NCBI RefSeq assembly: GCF_021495345.1
Contig: NZ_CP099397.1
Coordinates: forward strand, 3,720,001 to 3,784,000
Direction of reading: 5' to 3'
Length of the DNA: 64,000 nucleotides
Source: Pseudomonas hydrolytica
Lineage (GTDB): Bacteria > Pseudomonadota > Gammaproteobacteria > Pseudomonadales > Pseudomonadaceae
Part shown: positions 22,428-31,215 of the stretch, piece after piece
Layout of the letters: each line of letters opens with the position of its first letter
Position numbering within the stretch: the first letter of the stretch is position 1
The notes under the pieces: model-generated
What the model was told of the DNA's origin: nothing
Databases searched by the model: none
What the model saw: the letters and a program-made list of their open reading frames with translations, nothing else
Translations under genes and position numbers: made by a program

Positions 22428-23191
22428 GCCGCACGATTCTCGAAGTAAGCGGCCTGACCATGCGTTTCGGCGGCCTGCTGGCCGTCAACGAGGTGGGCCT
22501 CAACGTCAAGGAAAAGCAGGTGGTCTCGATGATCGGCCCGAACGGCGCCGGCAAGACCACCGTGTTCAACTGCCTGACCGGCTTCTACCAGCCGACCTCC
22601 GGCAGCATCCGCCTGAACGGCGAGTCGATCGAAGGCCTGCCGGGCCACAAGATCGCGCGCAAGGGCGTGGTGCGGACCTTCCAGAACGTGCGTCTGTTCA
22701 AGGACATGACCGCGGTGGAAAACCTGCTGGTGGCCCAGCATCGCCACCTCAACACCAGCTACCTGGCCGGCCTGTTCAAGACCCCGGGCTTTCGCCGCAG
22801 CGAACGCGAGGCCATGGATTTTGCCGCCTACTGGCTGGAGCAGGTCAACCTGGTGGACTTCGCCAACCGCAGTGCCGGTACCCTGGCCTACGGTCAGCAG
22901 CGTCGCCTGGAAATCGCCCGCTGCATGATGACGCGCCCGAGCATCCTGATGCTCGACGAGCCGGCCGCCGGCCTCAACCCGCGCGAGACCGAAGACCTCA
23001 AGGCGCTGATCGGCGTGCTGCGTGACGAACACAACGTCACCGTGCTGCTGATCGAGCACGACATGAAGCTGGTGATGAGCATTTCCGACCACATCTACGT
23101 GATCAACCAGGGCACTCCCCTGGCCGACGGCACGCCGGACGACATCCGCAACAACCCGGACGTGATCAAAGCCTATCTGGGGGAGGCGTAA
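22424..23191 (+). CDS. braF: Branched-chain amino-acid ABC ATPase (LivG type)
   Basis: A 255-residue ATPase. Walker A is GPNGAGKTT (about residue 39), Walker B is [13 protein letters not shown], and the H-loop is LLIEHDM. The signature motif reads [13 protein letters not shown], the usual LivG variant of LSGGQ. The [13 protein letters not shown] segment is typical. Translationally coupled to braE; braG begins three bases after its stop. Confidence 0.97.
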   Translation: MSRTILEVSGLTMRFGGLLAVNEVGLNVKEKQVVSMIGPNGAGKTTVFNCLTGFYQPTSGSIRLNGESIEGLPGHKIARKGVVRTFQNVRLFKDMTAVENLLVAQHRHLNTSYLAGLFKTPGFRRSEREAMDFAAYWLEQVNLVDFANRSAGTLAYGQQRRLEIARCMMTRPSILMLDEPAAGLNPRETEDLKALIGVLRDEHNVTVLLIEHDMKLVMSISDHIYVINQGTPLADGTPDDIRNNPDVIKAYLGEA

Positions 23192-23194
23192 TCC

Positions 23195-23896
23195 ATGCTG
23201 AGCTTCAACAACGTCTCAACCTTCTACGGCAAGATCCAGGCGCTGCACGATGTCAGCATCGAAGTGCAGAAAGGCGAGATCGTCACCCTGATCGGTGCCA
23301 ACGGCGCCGGCAAGTCGACCCTGCTGATGACCCTGTGCGGCAACCCGCGCGCCACCAGCGGCAGCATCCGTTACCTGGGTGAAGAGCTGGTGGGCATGGA
23401 TACCCCGGAGATCATGCGCAAGAGCATCGCCATCGTGCCGGAAGGCCGTCGCGTGTTCGCCCGCCTGACCGTCGAGGAAAACCTGGCCATGGGCGGCTTC
23501 TTCGGCGACAAGGCGGAGAATCAGGCGCAACTGGACAAGGTCCTGCACCTGTTCCCGCGCCTGAAGGAGCGCTTCGCCCAGCGTGCCGGCACCATGAGCG
23601 GTGGCGAGCAGCAGATGCTCGCCATCGGCCGTGCCTTGATGAGCAAGCCCAACCTGCTGCTGCTCGACGAGCCGTCGCTGGGTCTGGCGCCGATCATCAT
23701 CCAGCAGATCTTCGACATCATCGAGCAACTGCGCAAAGACGGCGTGACCATCTTCCTGGTCGAGCAGAACGCCAACCAGGCGCTGAAGCTGGCCGATCGT
23801 GGCTATGTGCTGGAGAACGGCCACATCGTCATGCAAGGTAGCGGCGAAGAGCTGCTCAACGACCCGAAGGTACGCGACGCCTACCTCGGTGGCTGA
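23195..23896 (+). CDS. braG: Branched-chain amino-acid ABC ATPase (LivF type)
   Basis: A 233-residue ATPase. Walker A GANGAGKST (about residue 34), signature MSGGEQQMLAIGRAL, Walker B LLLLDEPSLGLAP, and FLVEQNANQALKLADRGYVLENG, the LivF hallmark. Last gene of the operon, with a strong terminator 19 bases after the stop. Confidence 0.97.
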   Translation: MLSFNNVSTFYGKIQALHDVSIEVQKGEIVTLIGANGAGKSTLLMTLCGNPRATSGSIRYLGEELVGMDTPEIMRKSIAIVPEGRRVFARLTVEENLAMGGFFGDKAENQAQLDKVLHLFPRLKERFAQRAGTMSGGEQQMLAIGRALMSKPNLLLLDEPSLGLAPIIIQQIFDIIEQLRKDGVTIFLVEQNANQALKLADRGYVLENGHIVMQGSGEELLNDPKVRDAYLGG

Positions 23897-23914
23897 GCGC
23901 AACCTGCGACATGG

Positions 23915-23941
23915 AAACCGCCCTTCGGGGCGGTTTTTTTA
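23915..23941 (+). terminator. Terminator after braG
   Basis: AAACCGCCC, TTCG tetraloop, GGGCGGTTTTTTT. Confidence 0.96.
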
Positions 23942-24088
23942 TTTTCCGGGATGCATTTGGACGACGCCTGGCTGGTGCGCGGGGCGTAGCCAACGAAACG
24001 GCAAAGTCTTAAGCGAATATTTCCGCCCCCTTGCACCCTCCTCCCCGGGGATTAGGCTCAGGGTCTCAAGCCTTGCGAGACCACGCCC

Positions 24089-24949
24089 ATGCGCAAATCC
24101 CTGCTCCTGCTACTGGTCCTCAGCCTGCTGCTCGGTGCCTGCAGCCGCATCGACCTGGCCTACCGCAATCTGGACCGGCTGATTCCCTGGAAGCTCGGCG
24201 ACTACGTGGCCCTGAACAGCGAACAGAAGGCCTGGCTCAAACCGCAGCTGCAGGAGCACCTGAGCTGGCACTGCAGCGTGGAGTTGCCGCGCTATGTGGA
24301 TTGGCTGGAGCGTAGCCGGCAAGCGCTGAGCAGCCGCGACAGCCAGGCTCTGGCCGGCCAGCTGGAAGCCTTCGACAGCGCCATGCAGCGCATCGCCGTG
24401 GAGATCACCCCGAGCGCCACCGAGCTGCTGCGCGGCCTGAGCCCGCGCCAGGTGGAGCAACTGTTCGCCGCCCTCGACGAGCAGAACGCCGAACTGCGCG
24501 AAGAGTTTCTCGAACCGCCGCTGGAGCAGCAGATCGCCCGCCGCGCCGAGCGCATGAGCGAGCGCCTGCAGCCCTGGTTCGGCAAGCTCAACGCGGCGCA
24601 GCGCCAACGGGTCGACGACTGGGCCGAGGGCCTGGGCGCGCAGAATCGGGTGTGGCTGGACAACCGCCTGGCCTGGCAGCAGGCCCTGCGCGAAGCGCTC
24701 GAGGCACGCCGCGGCGATGACTTCGACGCACGCATGGCGGCGCTGCTGCAGGAGCGCGAACGGTTCTACACCGACGCCTACAAGGCCAGCTACCAGGCCA
24801 ATCGCCAGGCCATGGCCGAGATGATCGTCGACCTCATCGCGCAGGCCGACGACTCGCAGCTCAGACGGGCACAGCAGCGCCTGAGCAGCCTGCAGGCCGA
24901 CCTGGCCGCGCAGCAGTGCCAAGCGGGCGAGTCGGTAGCCAGCCGTTGA
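24089..24949 (+). CDS. DUF6279-type lipoprotein
   Basis: A 286-residue protein with a lipoprotein signal: hydrophobic LLLLLVLSLLLGAC with lipobox LGAC (Cys18). The mature part is almost all helical, rich in Arg, Glu, Gln and Leu. The start region IDLAYRNLDRLIPWKLGDYVALNSEQ is what I recognise from DUF6279 proteins of Pseudomonas. Probably anchored in the outer membrane on the periplasmic side. Function unknown. It is convergent with ung. Confidence 0.8.
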   Translation: MRKSLLLLLVLSLLLGACSRIDLAYRNLDRLIPWKLGDYVALNSEQKAWLKPQLQEHLSWHCSVELPRYVDWLERSRQALSSRDSQALAGQLEAFDSAMQRIAVEITPSATELLRGLSPRQVEQLFAALDEQNAELREEFLEPPLEQQIARRAERMSERLQPWFGKLNAAQRQRVDDWAEGLGAQNRVWLDNRLAWQQALREALEARRGDDFDARMAALLQERERFYTDAYKASYQANRQAMAEMIVDLIAQADDSQLRRAQQRLSSLQADLAAQQCQAGESVASR

Positions 24950-24998
24950 AACGACGGGCGCGCGCAGCCTGCCCCTGAGCCATAGGCTGCAATCGCGG

Positions 24999-25688
24999 CT
25001 ATAGCGCCGGCAGACGCCAGTCGATGGGGCTCATGCCGTTCTGTGCGAGGAACTGGTTGCAGCGGCTGAAATGACCGTTGCCGATGAAACCGCGATGGGC
25101 GGACAACGGCGATGGATGCGGCGAACGCAGCACCAGATGCTTGGTCGGGTCGATCAGGCGCTGCTTGCTCTGCGCATGGCTGCCCCAGAGCAGGAACACC
25201 ACCTTGGGCTGATGCTCGCTGACCACCTCGATCACCCGGTCGGTGAACGGCTGCCAGCCCTTGGCCGCGTGCGAGCCGGCATTGCCGCGCTCCACCGTCA
25301 GCGAGGTGTTGAGCAGCAGCACGCCCTGATCGGCCCAGCTCTGCAGGTAGCCGTGGGCGGGGATGTCGAGATTGAGGTCGCGCTTGAGTTCCTTGTAGAT
25401 GTTCACCAGCGACGGCGGCGTCTGCACGCCCGGCTGCACCGAGAAGCACAGCCCGTGCGCCTGACCCGGCCCGTGGTATGGATCCTGGCCGATGATCACC
25501 ACCTTGACCTGGTCCAGCGGCGTGGAATTGAGGGCGTTGAAGATCAGCGGGCCCGGCGGATAGATCTCCTTGCCGGCGGCCTTCTCCGCCCGCAGGAACT
25601 CGCGCAGCTCCTTCATGTAGGGCTTGTCGAACTCCTCGCGCAGCGCGTGTTTCCAGCTGGCTTCGAGCTTGATGCGATCTTCGGTCAT
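24999..25688 (-). CDS. ung: Uracil-DNA glycosylase (family 1)
   Basis: A 229-residue repair enzyme. The water-activating loop is [14 protein letters not shown] (about residue 65) with the catalytic Asp. [17 protein letters not shown] and the leucine/histidine loop [14 protein letters not shown] are complete. The start [12 protein letters not shown] gives the family length. It lies alone between convergent and divergent neighbours. Confidence 0.98.
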   Translation of the reverse strand: MTEDRIKLEASWKHALREEFDKPYMKELREFLRAEKAAGKEIYPPGPLIFNALNSTPLDQVKVVIIGQDPYHGPGQAHGLCFSVQPGVQTPPSLVNIYKELKRDLNLDIPAHGYLQSWADQGVLLLNTSLTVERGNAGSHAAKGWQPFTDRVIEVVSEHQPKVVFLLWGSHAQSKQRLIDPTKHLVLRSPHPSPLSAHRGFIGNGHFSRCNQFLAQNGMSPIDWRLPAL

Positions 25689-25825
25689 GACAGTTCCTGC
25701 AGCGACAAAACGAGTGCAGGCACGCTAGAGAAGGGGGGGATGCAAGTCAAGAAAGCGCTTGCCGGCGCCACGCAGGATGCTTTGCTAGCCTTTCCGGCAT
25801 CGCCTCAACCGATGAACCCAAGCCG

Positions 25826-26638
25826 ATGCCCACCTCTACCGATACCCTGCGCATGGCGTTGCTCAACCGCTTCCTCAAGGGCGAAGCCAGGATTCCGCAG
25901 ATGCCTGAAGCCGCCGTTCGCATCCGCAAGCTGCTGGATGACCCGCGAACCTCCCTGGAACAGCTGACCCGGGTGATCACCGGCGACCCGCCGCTGGCCG
26001 CGTACCTGATGCAGTTTTCCAACACGCCCCTGCTGCGTGGCGACCGCGCCTGCAGCTCGCTGCGCGAACTGCTGAGCCGCCTGGGCACCCGCCAGCTGGC
26101 CGATCTGGTGCTGGGCTTCAGCCTGCAGCATCTGTTCACCAGTACCGAACCGGCCCTGCAGCAGGCCTTTCGCACGCGCTGGCGCAGCGCCCGAGAGCGC
26201 GCCGCCCACTGCGCGGTCCTGGCCCAGCGCACCGGCCTGTCGCTGGACGACGCCATGCTCGGCGGCCTGCTGCAGGACATCGGCAGCCTGCCGCTGCTCT
26301 CGGAGCTGGAGCACTGGCCGAACGTGCCGCGCGAGAGCGATACGCTGCACGAGCTGTGCGACCAGCTGTCCGGTGACCTCGGCGCTCTGATTCTGACGCG
26401 CTGGCAGCTGCCCTCGGCAGTGATCGAATCCACGCGCCTCTTTGGCCAATGGCAACGCCAGCATGACGGCGCTGCCGACCTGGCGGATCTGGTACTGCTG
26501 GCCAGCGCTCTGCAGAGCAACCGGTCGCTGCCCGAGCCGCTGCCGGCGCAGGCGAAGCTGGGTCTGGAGCAACCGCTCGGCGAACTGAGACAGGAGCTCG
26601 CCGACGAGCTGAACCTGTGGAAGCGCCTGCTCGCCTGA
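25826..26638 (+). CDS. HDOD-domain protein
   Basis: A 270-residue soluble protein. The HDOD domain begins near IPQMPEAAVRIRKLLDD (about residue 23), with a VITGDPPLAAYLMQFSN core and LRELLSRLGTRQLADLV. The catalytic HD pair of true HD phosphohydrolases is not seen, as usual for HDOD; GGLLQDIGSLPLL occupies the corresponding region. Such proteins act in signalling or stress responses. Partner and role cannot be told from context. Confidence 0.85.
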   Translation: MPTSTDTLRMALLNRFLKGEARIPQMPEAAVRIRKLLDDPRTSLEQLTRVITGDPPLAAYLMQFSNTPLLRGDRACSSLRELLSRLGTRQLADLVLGFSLQHLFTSTEPALQQAFRTRWRSARERAAHCAVLAQRTGLSLDDAMLGGLLQDIGSLPLLSELEHWPNVPRESDTLHELCDQLSGDLGALILTRWQLPSAVIESTRLFGQWQRQHDGAADLADLVLLASALQSNRSLPEPLPAQAKLGLEQPLGELRQELADELNLWKRLLA

Positions 26639-26735
26639 AGCCTCTGCTATGCAGCCTCATCAGGCAACTGGATGCAGCTTGCCCATGCCCACGCGGCGGT
26701 CGAGACTCTCTCGCACAGCCCGCGCAGGAGGTCAC

Positions 26736-27149
26736 ATGAGCGACTCCATCGGCATCAGCCGCGAGCGTCTGGAACAGGCGCTCGCCCACTCCACCTTCGC
26801 CCAACTGCTCGGCGCCGAGCTGCTCGACTTCGCGCCGGGCCGGGTCAGCCTGCAGGTACGCAGCCGCCCCGACCTGTGCCAGCACCATGGCTACATGCAC
26901 GGCGCGGTGGTCGGTTTCATGGTCGACAGCGGTTGCGCCTGGGCCGCGGCGTCGATGGTCGGCGACGTGGTCACCAGCGAATACAAACTCAACCTGCTTG
27001 CCCCGGCGCTCGGCGAACGCCTGCTGTGCCGCGCCGAAGTGCTCAAGGCCGGGCAGCGCCAGGCAGTCTGCCGGGCCGATGTGTTCGCCCTGAAAGATGG
27101 CCAGGAGAAGCTGGTGGCCACCGGCCTGGCGACCATCGCGCGGGTGTAG
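26736..27149 (+). CDS. PaaI-family hotdog thioesterase
   Basis: A 137-residue protein. The hotdog motif HHGYMHGAVVGFMVDSGCAWAA (about residues 50-71) is typical of the PaaI/YbgC-like acyl-CoA thioesterase group, followed by SEYKLNLLAPALGERL. I start it at 26736, which has AGGAGG five bases upstream and the family length. Substrate unknown. It is followed 11 bases later by a MITE-like element. Confidence 0.85.
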   Translation: MSDSIGISRERLEQALAHSTFAQLLGAELLDFAPGRVSLQVRSRPDLCQHHGYMHGAVVGFMVDSGCAWAAASMVGDVVTSEYKLNLLAPALGERLLCRAEVLKAGQRQAVCRADVFALKDGQEKLVATGLATIARV

Positions 27150-27160
27150 CGGACGCGCGA

Positions 27161-27366
27161 CTAGCAGGCCGTTGAAAAACGTAGGCGAGGCAGCCAGTGC
27201 AATACCGATGGCGGCCCCGCAAAAACAGCCGAAAAACGACCGGGGTCGCGTCCGACTTTACGTGTTGTAAATGAGCATTTTGATGGGGGCGCCTAGCTCG
27301 GACTCGCGCACGAGGCTGTTTTTAACGCAGCAATGGCAACGCAGGTAGTTTTCAACAGCCTGCTAG
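27161..27366. mobile_element. MITE-like element with terminal inverted repeats and CTAG flanks
   Basis: The left end reads CTAGCAGGCCGTTGAAAA and the complement of the right end reads CTAGCAGGCTGTTGAAAA: 17 of 18 bases identical. The element is about 206 bp with no coding capacity. CTAG at both tips may be a 4-bp target duplication, in which case the element proper is 27165-27362. It sits between two convergent genes, and the CTAG at its right tip forms the stop codon of the regulator. A related transposase, if any, is elsewhere. Confidence 0.7.
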
Positions 27367-28244
27367 CCCTGATGCAGCGCCCGGTAATGGCTGGGCGCCA
27401 TGCCCACCACCTTGCGAAACAGCCGCGAGAAGTAATAGGGGTCCTCGTAACCCAGCTGCTCGGCGACCTGACGCACCTCGATATCGCCACGGTCGAGCAG
27501 ACGGCAGGCCAGCGCCATCTTCAGCTGGATGAAGTCCTGGATCGGCGCATGGCCGGTCAGCGCGCGGTAGGTCTTGGCGAAGTGAAAGCGCGAGAGCTTG
27601 AACTGCGCCGCCAGTTCGTCGAGGTTGAGGTTGCCGTGCAGGTGGGCGCGCATCACCGCCTGCACCGCTTCGATATCCAGCACCCGCCCGGATTTCAGAC
27701 TGACCCGCGCCGGCAGCACCGCCAGGGAGCTGAGCATCGCCTGCAGGCGGTGCGCAGCATGGATGAAGGGCAAGGCGTTGAGGCCCTGCCGCTGCAGACC
27801 CAGCAGCGCCTCGAAGTCGCCGAGCAAACGCGGCTGCACACCGATGCGCCGCAGCGTCTGCGCGCCCAGCAGACGCAGGAAGTCCTCGCTGAGGCTGCCG
27901 TCGAAGTGCACCCAATAGATCGTCCAGGGGCTTTGCCCATCGGCGCCATAGGCATGCGGCACGTCCTTGGGCAGCAGCAGCAGATCGCCAGCAGCAACCT
28001 CGAATCGTCCATCCGTCGCTTCCAGCCAGCCCCTGCCGGAGCGGCAATAGATCAGTAGGTGATCGTCCGGCTGCAGGCGCCGCATCTGGTGTCCGGCCGC
28101 GTCAGGGTAGAAGCCCATGGCCAGGGGATAGCAGCCCGAGCTGAGCGGATGGCGTACCAGCAGGCGGCGCAGGCGCGGCGGCGTGATGAAGCGCTGCCCG
28201 CCGAGTGGCAGCGGCCAGTTGGAGGTTTCCACCCGCAGGCCCAT
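27363..28244 (-). CDS. mmsR: AraC-family regulator of the mms genes
   Basis: A 293-residue regulator. An N-terminal cupin-like sensing domain covers about residues 20-150 (DHLLIYCRSGRGWLE). A C-terminal double helix-turn-helix follows, with NLDELAAQFKLSRFHFAKTYRAL and VRQVAEQLGYEDPYYFSRLFRKVVGMAPSHYR. I chose the ATG at 28244 because AAGGA lies nine bases upstream; in-frame starts at 28289 (ATG) and 28316 (TTG) would run into the operator repeats. It is divergent from mmsA, which is the P. aeruginosa mmsR arrangement. The TAG stop lies in the CTAG at the edge of the MITE-like element. Confidence 0.85.
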   Translation of the reverse strand: MGLRVETSNWPLPLGGQRFITPPRLRRLLVRHPLSSGCYPLAMGFYPDAAGHQMRRLQPDDHLLIYCRSGRGWLEATDGRFEVAAGDLLLLPKDVPHAYGADGQSPWTIYWVHFDGSLSEDFLRLLGAQTLRRIGVQPRLLGDFEALLGLQRQGLNALPFIHAAHRLQAMLSSLAVLPARVSLKSGRVLDIEAVQAVMRAHLHGNLNLDELAAQFKLSRFHFAKTYRALTGHAPIQDFIQLKMALACRLLDRGDIEVRQVAEQLGYEDPYYFSRLFRKVVGMAPSHYRALHQG

Positions 28245-28276
28245 GACGATCATTCCTTGCAAACGCTCATGAATGA

Positions 28277-28338
28277 CAAGATCGTCCATCCGCAGGCCAA
28301 GATCGTCAATCCACAAGGCGGCGTCGAGTGGCTATAAA
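28277..28338 (+). promoter_or_regulatory. Candidate MmsR operator (direct repeats) and mmsA promoter
   Basis: Two 15-base direct repeats, CAAGATCGTCCATCC at 28277 and CAAGATCGTCAATCC at 28298, differ at one base and are spaced exactly 21 bp, two helical turns. This is the usual geometry of AraC-family half-sites. A -10-like TATAAA follows at 28333. The second repeat overlaps the place where a -35 would be, which fits activation by contact with sigma factor. The sites are seen; their function is inferred. Confidence 0.65.
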
Positions 28339-28367
28339 GAGACGGTACAAGAACAAAGGAGGCGAGC

Positions 28368-29864
28368 ATGCCCCGTACCCTGCCGCAACTGATCGACGGT
28401 CAATGGCGCGCCAGCCAGGCTCACGAACTGATCGAAGTCACTGACCCGGCCACCCAGGAGGTGCTCGCCCTCGCCCCCAAGGCCACCGCCGAGGAAATCG
28501 AGGCGGCCGTGGCCAGCGCCCAGCAGGCCTTTCTCGCCTGGCGCGAGGTGCCGGTATCGGAGCGGGCCCGCTTGATGCTGCGCTACCAGCATCTGCTCAA
28601 GGAACATCACGACGAGTTGGCGGAGATTCTCGCCGCGGAAACCGGCAAGACCTTCGCCGATGCCAAGGGCGATGTGTGGCGCGGCATCGAAGTGGCCGAG
28701 CATGCCGCCAACATCGCCAGCCTGGTGATGGGCGAGACGGTGGAGAACGTCGCTCGCGAGATCGACACCGCCAGCTGGATTCAGCCGCTGGGCGTGTGCG
28801 TCGGCATCACCCCGTTCAATTTCCCGGCGATGATCCCGCTGTGGATGTTTCCGCTGGCCATCGCCTGCGGCAATACCTTCATCCTCAAGCCGTCGGAACA
28901 GGACCCGATGACGCCCAACCGTCTGGCCGAACTCTTCCTCGAGGCCGGCGCGCCGGCCGGGGTGCTGCAGGTGCTGCATGGCGGTCGCGAGCAGGTCGAC
29001 GCCCTGCTGGTGCACCCGGCGGTACGCGCGGTGTCCTTCGTCGGCTCGGTAACGGTGGGCCAGCACGTCTACCGCACCGGCACCCAGCACCTGAAACGGG
29101 TGCAGGCCTTCGCCGGAGCCAAGAACCATATGGTGATCATGCCGGACGCGCCGAAGGATCAGGTGCTCAGCAACCTGCTCGGCGCCAGTTGCGGCGCCGC
29201 CGGGCAGCGCTGCATGGCGATCAGCGTGGCGGTGTTCGTCGGCGAGGCAAAACAGTGGATCGACGAGTTGGCGACGCAGATGGCCGCACTGCGCCCCGGT
29301 CACTGGCAGGATGGCGGCGCCGCCTACGGCCCGCTGATCAGCCCGCAGGCACGCCAGCGCGTGCTGCGCCTGATCGATGAAGGCAAGGCCGAGGGCGCCG
29401 AGTGCCTGCTCGACGGTTCGCAGTGCACGGTGGAGGGCTACCCGGACGGCAACTGGGTCGGGCCGACCCTGTTCCGCGGCGTGACGTCGAAGATGGGCCT
29501 GTACCGCGAGGAGATCTTCGGCCCGGTGCTGGTGTGCATGGAGGTGGACAGCCTGGAAGAGGCCATCGAACTGGTCAACGCCAGCCCCTACGGCAACGGC
29601 ACCAGCCTGTTCACCCGCTCCGGCGGCGCCGCGCGGCACTTCCAGCACGCGGTGGAGGTCGGCCAGGTCGGCATCAACGTGCCGATTCCGGTGCCGCTGC
29701 CGTTCTTTTCCTTCACCGGCTGGAAGGGTTCGTTCTACGGCGACCTGCACGCCTACGGCAAGCAGGCGGTGCGTTTCTACACCGAAACCAAGACGGTCAC
29801 GACCCGCTGGTTCGACGACAAGCCACTCGGCGAGGGTCCGAACATGACTATCCAGCTGAAATGA
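28368..29864 (+). CDS. mmsA: Methylmalonate-semialdehyde dehydrogenase (CoA-acylating)
   Basis: A 498-residue aldehyde dehydrogenase that turns methylmalonate semialdehyde into propionyl-CoA, the last step of valine breakdown (it also acts on malonate semialdehyde). Nucleotide-binding [15 protein letters not shown] is near residue 224; the catalytic Cys is in [11 protein letters not shown] (about residue 284). [20 protein letters not shown] segments are typical of MMSDH. AAAGGAGGCGAGC precedes the start. Divergent from mmsR. Confidence 0.96.
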   Translation: MPRTLPQLIDGQWRASQAHELIEVTDPATQEVLALAPKATAEEIEAAVASAQQAFLAWREVPVSERARLMLRYQHLLKEHHDELAEILAAETGKTFADAKGDVWRGIEVAEHAANIASLVMGETVENVAREIDTASWIQPLGVCVGITPFNFPAMIPLWMFPLAIACGNTFILKPSEQDPMTPNRLAELFLEAGAPAGVLQVLHGGREQVDALLVHPAVRAVSFVGSVTVGQHVYRTGTQHLKRVQAFAGAKNHMVIMPDAPKDQVLSNLLGASCGAAGQRCMAISVAVFVGEAKQWIDELATQMAALRPGHWQDGGAAYGPLISPQARQRVLRLIDEGKAEGAECLLDGSQCTVEGYPDGNWVGPTLFRGVTSKMGLYREEIFGPVLVCMEVDSLEEAIELVNASPYGNGTSLFTRSGGAARHFQHAVEVGQVGINVPIPVPLPFFSFTGWKGSFYGDLHAYGKQAVRFYTETKTVTTRWFDDKPLGEGPNMTIQLK

Positions 29865-29961
29865 GAACTGGGTGATGCTTTCTTAGACTAATAGACGATC
29901 ACCCGAACTGGACGAGCGGCGTAAAACGGTTCTCTGCAGAACAAAAACAAGGAGAACTGCA

Positions 29962-31209
29962 ATGCGCCAACTCACAGCCATCCTGGCCCTGTGGGCCGGG
30001 GTTACCGCCTGCGTGCAAGCTGCCGAGCCGATCACCCTCGGGCTCAACTACCCGCGCACAGGACCATACAAGGAGGAGGGATTGGCGCAGATGCGTGGAG
30101 CCCTGCTGGCCATCGACGAGATCAATGCCGCTGGCGGCGTGCTGGGAAGGCCCCTGCGCCTGTCCAGCAAGGACACCGCCTCGCGCCCGGCCAAGGCGGA
30201 AAAGAACGTCGACAAGCTGGCCGCCGAAGGCGCGGTGATGCTCTTCGGCGGTGCCTCCAGCGCCGTGGCCATCGCCGCCGGCAAACGCGCCAAGCAGCAT
30301 GGCCTGCTGTATTTCGGCACCCTCACCTACTCCAACGACACCACCGGCAAGGACGGCCACCGCTACATGTTCCGCGAGTGCAACAACGCCTGGATGAGCG
30401 CCAAGGTGCTCGGCCAGTACCTGAGCAAGACCTTGCCGAACAAGCGCTACTTCTACGTCACGGCCGATTACACCTGGGGCCATACCAGCGAGGCTTCGTT
30501 GCGCCAGGCCACTTCGAGCGACAACGCCGCCCAGCACGCCGGCGTGCGCGTCCCCTTCCCTGGCGCGCGCCTGGCCGATTATCAGGATGCCCTGACCCAG
30601 GCCGCCGCGAGCAAGGCCGACATCCTCGCCCTGGTGCTGTTCGGCGAGGACCTGGTGCGCGCCATGCGCATCGCCAAGGACCTGGGCCTGACCGAGCGCA
30701 TGCAGATCGTCGCCCCCAACCTCACCCAGAGCATGGTCGAACAAGCCGGCCCGGACCTGATGCAGGGCGTGATCGGCACCGAACCCTGGACCTGGCGCGT
30801 GCCGGCGCTGGAGAAGTCCGCGCGTGGCGAAGCCTTCGTCCAGGCCTTCAAGACCCGCTACCAGATGTACCCCTCCAGCTCCGCCGCTTCGGCCTACAGC
30901 ATCGTCCAGCAGTGGGCCGATGCCGCCAAGCGCGCCAACAGCCTCGATAGCGAAGCGCTGATCAAGGCGCTGGAGGGCCACCGCTACAGCCTGCTGAAGG
31001 GCGAGCAGCAATGGCGCGCCTTCGATCACCAGAACCTGCAGACGGTCTACGCGGTGAAAGTGAAGCCGCGCGACGAGGTGCTCAAGGACCCGCTCAAGCA
31101 GGACTACTTCGAAATCGTCGACCGCCTCGACGCCAGCACGGCGCTGCCCAGCCTCGCCGACTGGCAGGCCGAGCGCCGGGCCGGCGGCCAACCCCTGACC
31201 TTGCAATGA
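29962..31209 (+). CDS. Periplasmic binding protein, branched-chain amino-acid type (orphan)
   Basis: A 415-residue exported protein with a signal peptide ending near CVQAAEPITLG. The fold is the type I (LivJ/Peripla_BP_6) kind: LGLNYPRTGPYKEEGLAQMRGALLAIDEINAAGGV and MLFGGASSAVAIAAGK. No permease or ATPase gene is nearby. The next gene (acyl-CoA dehydrogenase) starts six bases after its stop, so the two are co-transcribed. It may bind valine, a related acid or another amide-type ligand; the sequence does not tell. Confidence 0.85.
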   Translation: MRQLTAILALWAGVTACVQAAEPITLGLNYPRTGPYKEEGLAQMRGALLAIDEINAAGGVLGRPLRLSSKDTASRPAKAEKNVDKLAAEGAVMLFGGASSAVAIAAGKRAKQHGLLYFGTLTYSNDTTGKDGHRYMFRECNNAWMSAKVLGQYLSKTLPNKRYFYVTADYTWGHTSEASLRQATSSDNAAQHAGVRVPFPGARLADYQDALTQAAASKADILALVLFGEDLVRAMRIAKDLGLTERMQIVAPNLTQSMVEQAGPDLMQGVIGTEPWTWRVPALEKSARGEAFVQAFKTRYQMYPSSSAASAYSIVQQWADAAKRANSLDSEALIKALEGHRYSLLKGEQQWRAFDHQNLQTVYAVKVKPRDEVLKDPLKQDYFEIVDRLDASTALPSLADWQAERRAGGQPLTLQ

Positions 31210-31215
31210 GATGCC

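Noticed and set aside
27150..27366. Insertion sequence with transposase
   Set aside because: Only about 206 bp lie between the inverted ends and no transposase frame is present; best described as MITE-like.
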